A stretch of 64,000 nt of DNA from Bemisia tabaci (Eukaryota; Arthropoda; Insecta; Hemiptera; Aleyrodidae). Below, piece after piece: positions 54,156 through 64,000 of the stretch (the first letter of the stretch is position 1; every line of letters starts with the position of its first letter). Below the pieces are notes generated by a model that did no database searches, was not told where the DNA came from, and was given only the letters and a program-made list of their open reading frames with translations. Location of the stretch: NCBI RefSeq assembly GCF_918797505.1, contig NC_092793.1, positions 67,947,660 through 68,011,659 of the forward strand, read 5' to 3'. The position numbers and the translations under genes were made by a program.

Positions 54156-55195
54156 GCTCCGCTCAAAACGCTCTTAATTTATTAACCGATGCTACGCTCG
54201 ACGGGCCATTATTTTTGAGATTCTAAAATTAAAAGCCCGAAAAATTACCGTATAGGAAATACTTGAGAAATGGGGCGTAATGTTACGTCCGATGGAATTT
54301 GCGCTGACAAAAAATTTCCTGGTGTCAAATAAATTGAGATATTTATGTTGGCGTCATTCATTTTCTTGCGTCTCTACCGTTTGGTCGCTTGAGCAAATGA
54401 AGAGCTCTTTGTGATTTTGTTTTTTTCTCAAATTTTACCACGAGACTTTTATCTAATGAGCGGATGTGCTCCGAGAAACTTAGAGAAAACATTCGCAAGT
54501 CTATCAGAAAGCTCATAATACAGGAGATTCAGCAATGTCTTAATGTTCTTACGGCATTTATGGCGTGGGAGGGGGAAAATTATCGAATGTATCCAGCGGC
54601 AGCATGTATGAGCGAGTCTCCAAGGCAACTCTAGAACTCACGTCTCAACATTTATCAATACTTGTGCCATAAATTATTCTCCGACGCGGAGTTATTCTTT
54701 CGGTAAGGTCAAGGCAAATTTTGGGATTAATTAGGCATGAAATTGCGCTTAATTTCTGCCCGCGAATTAGTTAAGTACGAGTAGACGAGCGAGACGTCCT
54801 TGGGCGCCTTGCTTGAGGAGACCTCAAATTAGCAAAATGGAGCGTAATTTGCCAGACTGCGTGTGGTCAGCCGACCCTTGAATCGATACTTTAGCGCCGC
54901 ATCGGTAATTAGCATCGAACTTCAACGAACAAGACAGGCCTTGGTAAGCGAGTAAATGCTCCTTCTTCCTAATCCCTCTTTTGGTTACCTAAAAGTAGCC
55001 TTTTTTATTTGGAGTTTGAGTAAATAAACAGGAAATAAAATTTTCCTTATTCACTTAGGAGGGAAAACGTTGTTAAAGTACTTTACTAGAGAGTGTGTAG
55101 TCACTAAGCCCCATAACGCTTCCTGGGATGAAAAAAAAATTGTTCTCCGACTATGGATGGGAAGATTGCCGACTCAAAAAGTTGGTGAACGTATT
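54156..55195. other. No gene; possible conserved non-coding segment at 54660-54900
   Basis: 54660-54900 has GGGATTAATTAGGCATG, GCGCTTAATTTCTGCCCGCG and TCGGTAATTAGCATCG, which look like homeodomain-site-rich regulatory sequence. There is no coding pattern. Confidence 0.3.
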
Positions 55196-55448
55196 CTGCC
55201 GTGCTAAGGAAGAACGCTGTATGAGCCTTCAGAAGTTGCCAAGTTCCCTTCTATAAAAACCGAAATTTTTGGGAAATATGCGAATATCTTTTTCCAAAAT
55301 TTTCAGACAATTTTGTTCGCAATTTAATCTAAAATATCTGAAAATTTCAAGGAAAAATTCGCAAGAATGCCATCAAAAATACAAATTTTATTGAGGGACA
55401 TTTGGCAACTCTGGAATTTTCATACGGCGTTCTCCCTTAGCACGGCAG
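55196..55448. mobile_element. MITE family A, complete copy (253 bp)
   Basis: Begins CTGCCGTGCTAAGGAAGAAC and ends GTTCTCCCTTAGCACGGCAG; inner pair AAGTTGCCAAGTTCCC and GGACATTTGGCAACTC. Flanks are TATT and TACT. Confidence 0.87.
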
Positions 55449-57990
55449 TACTGATCTCAAATGGTAAGTTGCAAAAGTATGGCATCATATCATATCGTCT
55501 TGATTTGCTCAAACCTGATCGTTATGATTTTCGACTTGAGATGTTAGGAAAAACGTTGAACGTAAACGGACCTACAAACTCTGGTAAAATATGGACGATC
55601 ATAGGTTTAAGCTTACCTTGGATGTGAATTCATCGAACTCTTGTGGTCTGGAACTATCCAGCTATCCAAGATTCAATGGTCACGTGAAGCAGAACGTGGA
55701 TATATATATTTATAAAATCTCTTCTTGAACTATATACATTAAGAGACTAACACTAAATTAAGTCTACATAGGAACCATTCGTTTCAGCTAATGTCTATTT
55801 TTCATTGCCTAGAAAGTAAAACAGAGAAAAAAAGCACCGTTAAAACCTTCAAGTTAAATGTTTCTCATATTTGGAGAGAATAGATGTATTTTGAAACTAT
55901 TTTTCCCGCATTAAGCAATCTTACACCCAAAAAGGGAAATCGGAAACGTTATTTCCTCTTCTCTTTTTCATCTATTTTAGATTTAATAAATGAAAATCAA
56001 ACGTAACACTCTGATATTGTAACTTTTAAAGCACTGACAGATAATTCCTATGATATAAATGTGCACAGGAATTCAAGAAACAGAAAATTGTTTCACTATC
56101 GTCAGAAAAGTATCAAAATTTCTTATTATATCTCTTTTTCATGTAATCCTATTGATAGGGTTGAGGTTGTTACAGGTTCAATTGATGAGATTGAGTTTGC
56201 CTTGACTCTATATATGGAGCTCAGTCTCTTTACTGGTTTACAGTGAAATTGTACCCGGAAATTGCAAAATTTTATGAAAACTCACATAAAAACTGCACCA
56301 TTAAAAACTTTTGTAGTATTTTTGTCCTCCTTAATATTCAGCGATTAAATATTGCCAGTATACTGTTGCAGAAATATCAGAGCACAGCACACAGCTACAT
56401 TGTCAAAGGTAGATTTCAAACACTTAAATGAATCCACAGTGTAAGAAATACCTACGTAAGTGTCAAAGAAAACATTATTCCGTTAAGAAAAATGATGTCG
56501 GATTCATAATGTCCACAGTAAGTACCTACTTCCTATAGGTTATCCAAATTAATTCGCCTAACAGCTATGTTCAAATAGCCAAATAGAGGTGTTCCATTTC
56601 TGGCGATGCGATGGCGGAAATGTGTGAAATGAGGAACTAAATTGTTTTGGGGGAGGATGGGAAGTAGAGAGGGCAGAGGCACCTCTCCTAGTTTCGTTTC
56701 GACTACTGAGTGATCAGCCAAACAAGTGTTTCATAGAAGGCCTCTTTGACTGAACAAATTGTTCGACTCGTTGCTCAACAACCAATATGAAATGCCAATC
56801 TCGTGAACCCCGAAAATTAAAAATTTCACAAACAAGATTGTTAGAGAACTCTCTCTTGCATATAGAGGACTTTTTGTCTCCCTCCCTCCCCTTTGCCCAA
56901 AATCACACGTAAAATGCCTTATCAGAACCAGAAATCACGCCTGCCATTATTGTGTATCGCTAGTGTCGCAATTACCAATACCACAATGAATGAATGTAGA
57001 AAATACGACAAAATATTGGGTAATGTATTCGGATGAAGGCAAAGTTAAGTTCAGAAGTCAACACTACTTTTCGTCTAATGATGACTGATGAGCAAAGTTG
57101 TTAAGCACAAAACTCGCCAAAATGATGACTGATGAATATCGAGGTTGAGGAGATCGATTAGGCTCCTACAAAAATGTTTAATTATGATTCTAGGCAAATC
57201 CGAACATTGACCTTTGAAAGTAACTTTTGCTGTAAGGGTGAAGATGGAGGTGGAGGGTCTCTAGAGGCAACGTTTGGGGGCGAAGATGGCGGGAAATCAG
57301 GGAGGCCGGATCTGGAAGGACGCGCGACATCGGTGACGACACGGTCGGGAGTAATTACCAGAAAAACCCGAGGAGATCGATAATGCAAAGCAAGGCGAGC
57401 AAACACCGGGTAGTAAATAAAATGTATAGGTGAAAGGTAACGGAGGCTCTGCGGGTTGCGGGGCGGCCGGGCGCCGGGCGGCTCGGGGACAAGTGAAGGG
57501 GAGTCTATTGTGTTTATGAGCCGAGGGTAGAAACTTCCCTTCTGTCCTATGATTTGACCACCGCCTTGTCAACAAACTCGCCAGGGCTAATGATACCGTC
57601 GCCAACCCACGAAATCCGGCCTACCTATCGCGCGGTTGTCGGTATGTCGGTCGCCTTGGAATCACTCAATTTCAGAATCTTTCAGAGTTTTTCAACCGAA
57701 GGTCTTGGTTACCACAATCAAAATATTTGATCAAGTTGACCAAAAAAAAAACTGAATAAAAGAAACTAACAGAAATTTTGTGTTTACCTCGTGTTCTCTT
57801 TCCCATATTAACGAAAGTTGGGCTACTTTTCCCTTCTTTGAGGTCATTCCTACCGAACGGTTTAAAACTATTGCACGGTATTCATGCCAAAAAAAGAGTA
57901 TGTCCAAACGTATTACATGAAAAATCTCTGTAGCACGGAACTTTTAGGTACGCAGCTCTTTTCGATTCAATTAATTCGCAGCTAGTCCCA
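55449..57990. other. No supported gene; GC-rich patch 57230-57620
   Basis: AT-rich sequence up to 57.2 kb, with a local direct repeat AATGATGACTGATGA (about 57077 and 57120). The GC-rich patch opens frames on both strands without domains. Confidence 0.35.
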
Positions 57991-58009
57991 TGAAGCATAA
58001 ATACGTTCA
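57991..58009. mobile_element. MITE family K, right-end fragment
   Basis: GAAGCATAAATACGTTCA matches the right tip of the 76-bp form (GCATAAATACGTTC). Nothing to its left pairs with it. Confidence 0.35.
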
Positions 58010-61000
58010 ACTATCGGCCGAGCGATTCAATTTCTTGAGCGAAACTTTCGATTTGTGTAACCAACTGAGAGTTCAGTCCGACCGAGCCTTTTATTCTTTC
58101 ATGTCGGTTACTTTTGAGAGCTTTAATTTACAAACCGAACGTTCAGTTTGACAGACTGAGCGGATGAAGCTTTTAACCGGCAAAGGAAAGATGACTAAAG
58201 CACCATGTCAGTTCTCCTTCAACTTACAGGGTAGGCAAAACGCGCTCCCCTGCGTTCGAATAGTGGTATCATCGTAAAATGACACGCTCATGTGGATCAC
58301 ACGCAGACGCGAAGTGACTTTAACGTTTTGTTCGCTCGCCTGCATTTCTAATTCTAGGCAGTGAGAACTGATCGAGGTTCAGTTTACAAATAGTTCGATG
58401 CTTGTGACACATTTTTTTTTTTTTTCTTCAATTTATTACTTATTTTATAAATGCGAGGATAGAAGAAAACAGAAGATGAATTTCCCATGGAGCTGCAAAA
58501 GCCTCAGACATCATTTAGAGACGATCAACGGGGAGAAAAGGGTGCTTACTCCTATTAATGTTGCACCTGCAACTACATTTTACAGTTACCCAAAAAACTG
58601 GCGGCATTTGTTTACTTATTATACACATTTTCGGCCGAGAAAGCCAACATACCAAAAACTTGGCAACAATGTTAACAAGTTTAGTCGGTTTTTGCCGCTC
58701 CACTATCAGCTTGCCCTGCGGCTTTTGAATAATTTCTACCTTAATCGAATTAATTTTCTCCGGTTATTTTATGACCTGTTCTCCTATCAATCGATGTTTT
58801 ACTTCTGTTACTGCGGCAATAGTTGGTAAGATTTCAACAGGCTTTTGCCAGGAGGAAATTAATTGGACTCAAACTTTCTAACTGTAAATTTAACACGCTA
58901 TAGAAAAATGACACCTTCATTGGATCGGGCTTCAATTGATAATTAAGGTGACTCGTTAAGCTCACGTGACGTGGTCGAACTAGCATGCGGTATAGCGCAT
59001 TGATTAGGTCAAAAATCTCGACAGATTTTGAATTTTTAGCAGAAAAAACAGGACGATAGCCCCTGCATTCCTTCAATTATCATTATTATACTATCGATTG
59101 TTATTTGTCATGGCTGATACGTATATTTTACAAATCCTCTTTAAAAAACATTATATGAGGCATGACGGAGGTTCTGAATGGAATCGTCGTGAAAGGAGAT
59201 GCCTCGTCAAAGAACAAAGTACAGTGAGGAAACTTTTTTGCAGAGGCTCTAACTGCATTGAGAAACAAAGATCTTAAGGAAAAAGTATCAAAACTTGTCT
59301 CCCATCCTCAGTATATACACTCAATTTTAGAGCTGATGATCCTGATGATCTCGAGTTATCAGTATAAAATCGCTCAAAATTCTAGAAATTAGAAAGTTGC
59401 AAAAGGGGGAAGATAAGTAATAAAATAATTGAAATTTGAACCCTGAGAATCTACCAAAATGTCCTCAGGTAAACTTAGTGCCCCGGCAGAGATGAGGAGA
59501 CACTACTTGACAAAAGAGTCCATCATTAGATTCTAAAAGAGAGGTTGTAGTTGAAAATATGAAATAGACTTTAAGACTGCCGTTCTTTATCCATCCAAAC
59601 AAGTTTGTTACCCTTCATCCATTTGGTATTGTTCAAAATCAGCCGTACCAAAGTCATCCCGGTTTAGTTCAAAATTAAACGCGTAAAAGAATAGTTCGTA
59701 CAAATACGATAGAAAAGTTATTTTTATTAGTAGAGGGAGAAAAATTTCTAAAAAGGAAATGAGGAGGAAAATTAGTTATTATGAGATGTGGTAAGAAAAG
59801 AGCCAACGCTTTAAAAGCAATAAAACTTTTTATGATCATTCTGAAAGTATTTAATTGTGAGTTCGGATTGTTATCAATAAGATCTGATTACTCAAACGCA
59901 AATCAGGCTGGGAACGAGTTAAGGTCAGTTAGATTAAAGTAACTCTGGCTCAAATTATTCAATCATTGACAGTTTGTCGAGTGACATTTTAAAACGAGCT
60001 CATGTGTGGTAATACAGGATGAAATTCTTCGCAAAAAGAAATCTCACCGCTAGCAAGTAAACCGTTCGAGCAGGGTATTATTGACATTCAAGAAAGATTT
60101 AAGTCATTAATGTTGCACGAGTCAGATGGAAGTGGGCTACTTTCGATAAAAACAGAAAATTCTCACAGCTGTTTTATCTAAATGATATTACGTCTTGAGC
60201 CTCGAGGGAATATCAACTATTAGGTCGCATCGAAATTAATCATCGATCATAGGAATGGATATTGTGGTATTAAATAAATGTAAGAGTGCCGTTTGAGAAA
60301 ATAATTTCTAAGTATTGAGGTACGTATGACAATTTAAAATGAAAAATAACACGGAAAAGCGACCGCATCCTGTCTTCACATGAATCCACATAACTGTCTT
60401 GAATCTTAAATTAAACTGTTCATCAACGATAAAGCCTATAAATTAAGCCTTAACTTTGGTATTACTGTTGTTTTTTATTTTTTTTAAAAAAAGAAGGCTT
60501 GATAGCAACAGATATTAAAAAATAGTTGTATTAAGTACAAGTAAAAGTTGGATCTGGCAAATTATTAGAGGTAGCGGTCGAAATCTGAGAGACATTAACT
60601 CTATTCTCGAAGCTCTTTCTTGGGAGGTTCGAACATTCATGAGGATACTATAAAGACTAAGTAAGTCTTGCACTACCACAATTGAATAGGTATTTGTTTG
60701 AAAATATCCAAGCATTACATTTTATCGCCTATGTGATCATTCATTATCTTCTGCAGGCAAAGAATGTGATCGTAGTTTTATTCGATGAATATTCTGCCTA
60801 GTTTCGACGTGCTATTTAGACCGCGAGGGCTAAGCACCGCTGATGCTATGGACAATTGGACACCCTCTGATATTATCGTAAGTATTGTATTATTTAGTAT
60901 AAAAAAATTAATTCCATTAAAAATTTAATTTTTTTTTATTTGTTGCTATACATTTTCTTTCTGGGATAATATTGAAGCTATTCTTTTAATTTTAAACTTG

Positions 61001-61316
61001 GAGTCACTTATTCGCATGAACAATAAAAAAACTTTAAACGTAGGAAAGAGAAGAGGAACAAAAATAAATACTGAAAAAAACTGAATAGATCTTAACGCTT
61101 TGAACCATAAGATTCTAAAGGCACTCTTCACACGAATAGGGTGAGGGAGGAATTCTGGTGTATACTCTTCGGTAAACTGCTCATTTTTTAACTTTTCTTT
61201 CTACTGATTTATTTTTAATAGGAGGCAAACATTTCAGGGAAATGTGATGTAAATTTTGCTTGCATGTTTTACAGGGTTCAGTATCGAAAATAATGAGGTT
61301 TCAACGACTTTAAAGC
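58010..61316. other. No recognisable feature
   Basis: About 3.3 kb of AT-rich unique sequence. The 143-codon frame at 58398-58829 starts in a T-tract and is rich in Phe and Tyr from AT-rich codons, so I do not call it. No repeats of note. Confidence 0.4.
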
Positions 61317-61432
61317 AAAAAAATCTATAGCCAAATCCTAAATTTTGGTTAGGGAGAAAATTTGAATGAAAAATTCAATTCGAAAAAATCTATCGTCAAA
61401 CCCCAAATTAAATTATGGAGAAAATTTGAATG
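61317..61432 (+). repeat. Imperfect ~66-bp tandem duplication
   Basis: AAAAAATCTATAGCCAAATC and GGAGAAAATTTGAATG recur as AAAAAATCTATCGTCAAACC and GGAGAAAATTTGAATG about 66 bp later. Confidence 0.7.
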
Positions 61433-61904
61433 GAACTGAAATTAGTTGGGTGAGAAGGAAACAAGACCAAGTGCGTGGAACCAAAATGGATGCGTATTGC
61501 GAAAAAACATTGAATGAAAGGGTTGTCGGAAATCAAATGAATGAAGGTACCAGAGCTCTGCGCCGAAAACTTTGGCTTGTGTGAAGGGAGCTTATCAGTT
61601 GGGAACTTGGACAGCATAGTCTCAAAATGAGGGGATGAACGGGGTTTGGAGTAGTGGTTGGTAAGTGCTGTAGTTTCACCCTCCTACTTCCCCTCCAGTT
61701 TAAAAACCTGTGTGACCATCACGGCATAACCGTCTGTTACTATTTCTTCTCCTCGTGTCAACCCGATTTTATCGAAGCCCAAGGTACACGGGGACAAGGG
61801 AGATAACGTACAGTTATACACTTTTTTTCTCCCGGACGGGAAGGAGCACTATACTATTTTCACTATTGGCTTGAATGGTACCGTGTATATTTAAAAATAT
61901 GTAT

Positions 61905-61936
61905 ACCTTGAAAATGCGTATGCGTATTTTCAAGGT
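61905..61936. repeat. Short hairpin
   Basis: ACCTTGAAAAT and ATTTTCAAGGT form an 11-bp perfect stem around GCGTATGCGT. No function assigned. Confidence 0.7.
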
Positions 61937-62729
61937 TAGTAGCGGAGAGGAGGGGGAGAGGTATTGAACACAGTGATAATAAATGGAACGAAGAAGAAAC
62001 AAAAAACTGGAAGTAGAAAATTTCATCCCTTTCCTAATGAAAAAAAAAAAATTAAAAAGTATCATTACTATCCAACTTTGTGGCATTCTCGTGTTTTTAA
62101 GAGGGATTACTAAAGGAGAATTGGTATTGCAGCTTATGACGAAGGGACAAAGGAGAACAGAGAGGAAGAATAAGAAGAAAGGAAATAGAAGAAAACTCTG
62201 GATTGTAGACGTAACTCAGTCGCTTAGCTTTTTCAATGAAAAAAGAGTAAGTGAAAAACAGAAATATTTTCGTTTATACTTCGTGGTAGGTATGTAATGC
62301 GTTGTATTTTTGACGTGGATAACCAAAGGAAAGTGGGTACTGAATTCTAAGAGAGAGCTACTATGGATTCTTCCTCATCAGTATTAAATCATTAAGAGTT
62401 AAAATGACCTGAACCAAACTGAGGTAGAACTTGATATTCTACAAAATGACAATATGAATAGGTGCGTGATTACTGTTTTCCAGGTACAGGTTTTCCGAGC
62501 TAATCCAAAAGAGTGCCGGGCAAACACAATCACATAAACTTCAACACTGAAACTATTAAAACGAGAACACGAGACAAGCGCCGAGGAAAAGGCAGACGAA
62601 ACACTTCCCACTTACGTTGTGTTTAGGCGAAAACTTAAAAAAACGAAACAACTAACTAAAAAAATAAAATAAAAAACGAGGTTGTGAGAAAAAAGACTTG
62701 TAAATACAAGGTCTAACTCACATCTGATT
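61937..62729. other. No recognisable feature
   Basis: AT-rich. The 104-codon forward frame at 61983-62297 is lysine- and arginine-rich from A-rich codons and is not supported. Confidence 0.35.
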
Positions 62730-63330
62730 TCTTGGAGAGTGTCGCGGGCCCGGCCGGGCGGTTGTTTTGCATGCGGAGCTGGGGCGAATCGGATAGGGGG
62801 TGGTAGGGGGATGAAGCGAGAGAGAGAGAGAGAGCGCGCGGAAAAGCCGAGGGGTGAGAATAACCTCCTCCGCGCGGTGGTGGGGGCGCTCCTAGTTTGT
62901 TTAATTAGCGGGAGCAGGAGTGCGCATGGCCGGGGGTCTAATGAGTATGCGTAAAGGTTTATTGGATGGATGCGAGCTTGGCCGTGCCATTGGGTGACAA
63001 AAGGGTGGTTTTGCATTATAATTGCGCATATTCAAAATACGACCTATCTCCGAGCTCCGCGCTCGGCTTTCTCCTCGCCCTTTCTCCTCTTTCACCCTCC
63101 CCGCTCCTCCGCCCCCCTTACCCCCGCCCGTCCCCGAGGCCGCCTCGCTCATCCCGGTCCCCGCTGACGTCTATCCCGGCCGTTCCCTTTTTATCCCGAC
63201 CCCGGCGCACCTTCCTTCATTACGACCTTCATTTATCATCCGCTTAATTACATTTTCATACACGGATACATTTTCGCCGCGCAGGCGCCCCCTGCCCCCC
63301 CCTCCTCCCCGCTTATACCCCTGTAGTTGA
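62730..63330. other. GC-rich non-coding patch with (GA)n microsatellite
   Basis: A GA run lies at about 62817-62835. The rest is G- or C-rich with CpGs, giving many overlapping frames on both strands (for example 63022-63330) that look compositional. It may be a conserved or promoter-type region. Confidence 0.35.
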
Positions 63331-64000
63331 CAATTGCTTCGTTTCCACCCTCCACGCCCGTCGCAATTTCACTCGAGTGCTGTACGGAATGCATCCTCAG
63401 GAAACTAGCATGTCGGTGGTGGAAATAAAAAAAAACGTGTACCTCCATTTGCCACGTTGCAAATTTTTGGGAAATTTACTTTTTATTAGAAAAAAACTAA
63501 TGAGCGCTGATTTTTTGGCATCCTCCATAGATTATTTTAAAAATTTTAAAAAAAATAAAATTTATTTATAATTATTTCCAAAAATCAGGATTGAAAACTG
63601 GTGATAAAAACAGCGAAAACTTCGAAATTTTGCTGCCAAGTTACGAGTTTCTTGACGTTTGAGAGTCATAACCTAAGGAGGAGTTTTGAGTGGAGACAAT
63701 ATTTTCTCCGCGGAGAATGACTTAAAAATTCTACTAATATTCCTCAAAGTTTTCCGAGAAAATGTTAAACTACCACGCAGGGCAAGAACTGGCCAACTTA
63801 TCACCGTACCACCCTCCAAATGGCGCCCTTGGCCCAAACACCTCTGAGCTAGGTACCGTGGGGATCTTGAAACCAATGTGATAAAGTTTCTGATCTTGCA
63901 GGAATTTTTCATTCCCAACGTATCAATACAGTTATGAAAAATCCTCACAGGATAATTCAGCCAAGAAAGTGGACATATAGTTTCTCTGCACACTATCATA
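63331..64000. other. No recognisable feature
   Basis: AT-rich end of the window. The reverse frame 63673-63999 runs to the window edge without a recognised domain. Confidence 0.35.

Noticed and set aside
58398..58829. 143-codon forward frame
   Set aside because: Starts in a T-tract, Phe/Tyr/Leu-rich as expected from AT-rich non-coding sequence, no motif.
61983..62297. 104-codon Lys/Arg-rich frame
   Set aside because: A-rich composition explains the residues; no domain.
63022..63330. Proline-rich frames
   Set aside because: Produced by C-rich low complexity and present in all three forward frames.

Overview
The window looks like arthropod (probably insect) nuclear DNA. It is AT-rich with scattered GC-rich patches and poly-A/T/G tracts. 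It has tRNA-derived SINEs and very many short palindromic DNA transposons (MITEs). It also carries a FLYWCH/MULE-type transposase gene and a Helitron fragment with an apparent splice donor. The repeat style reminds me of hemipteran (whitefly-like) genomes, but that assignment is a weak impression and I could not test it. I see no convincing host protein-coding gene, no intact tRNA or rRNA, and no CRISPR array. The window reads as intergenic or intronic sequence filled with mobile elements.

Layout. 0-9.9 kb: a MITE cluster. It holds several copies of a ~253-bp family (here family A; ends CTGCCGTGCTAAGG), a 309-bp MULE-like MITE with a perfect 10-bp target duplication, and a 998-bp terminal-inverted-repeat element. 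9.9-12.5 kb: the only full-length autonomous-looking element, a 2.6-kb MULE with 121-bp inverted repeats and an uninterrupted transposase ORF. 15-21 kb: more MITEs, including two 164-bp hAT-type copies with perfect 8-bp duplications, and a SINE. 24.2-24.8 kb: three copies of an unclassified repeat. 27.1-29.2 kb: a nested structure in which a Helitron sits inside a tiny MITE, which itself sits inside an inverted repeat. 35-45 kb: further copies of the hAT MITEs and of a family (here K) with AAAT/ATTT duplications. 48.4-51.3 kb: a minisatellite, a TA-flanked MITE and a 1.4-kb AATATT-rich element containing a SINE. 53-55.5 kb: two more family A copies. 55.5-64 kb: largely unique AT-rich sequence plus a GC-rich patch at 62.7-63.3 kb.

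Only two elements encode recognisable protein: the MULE transposase (10363-12132) and the first exon of a Helitron Rep/helicase (28072-28550). The other elements are non-autonomous and would depend on transposases encoded elsewhere. Several insertions are nested, so their relative ages can be read from the sequence.
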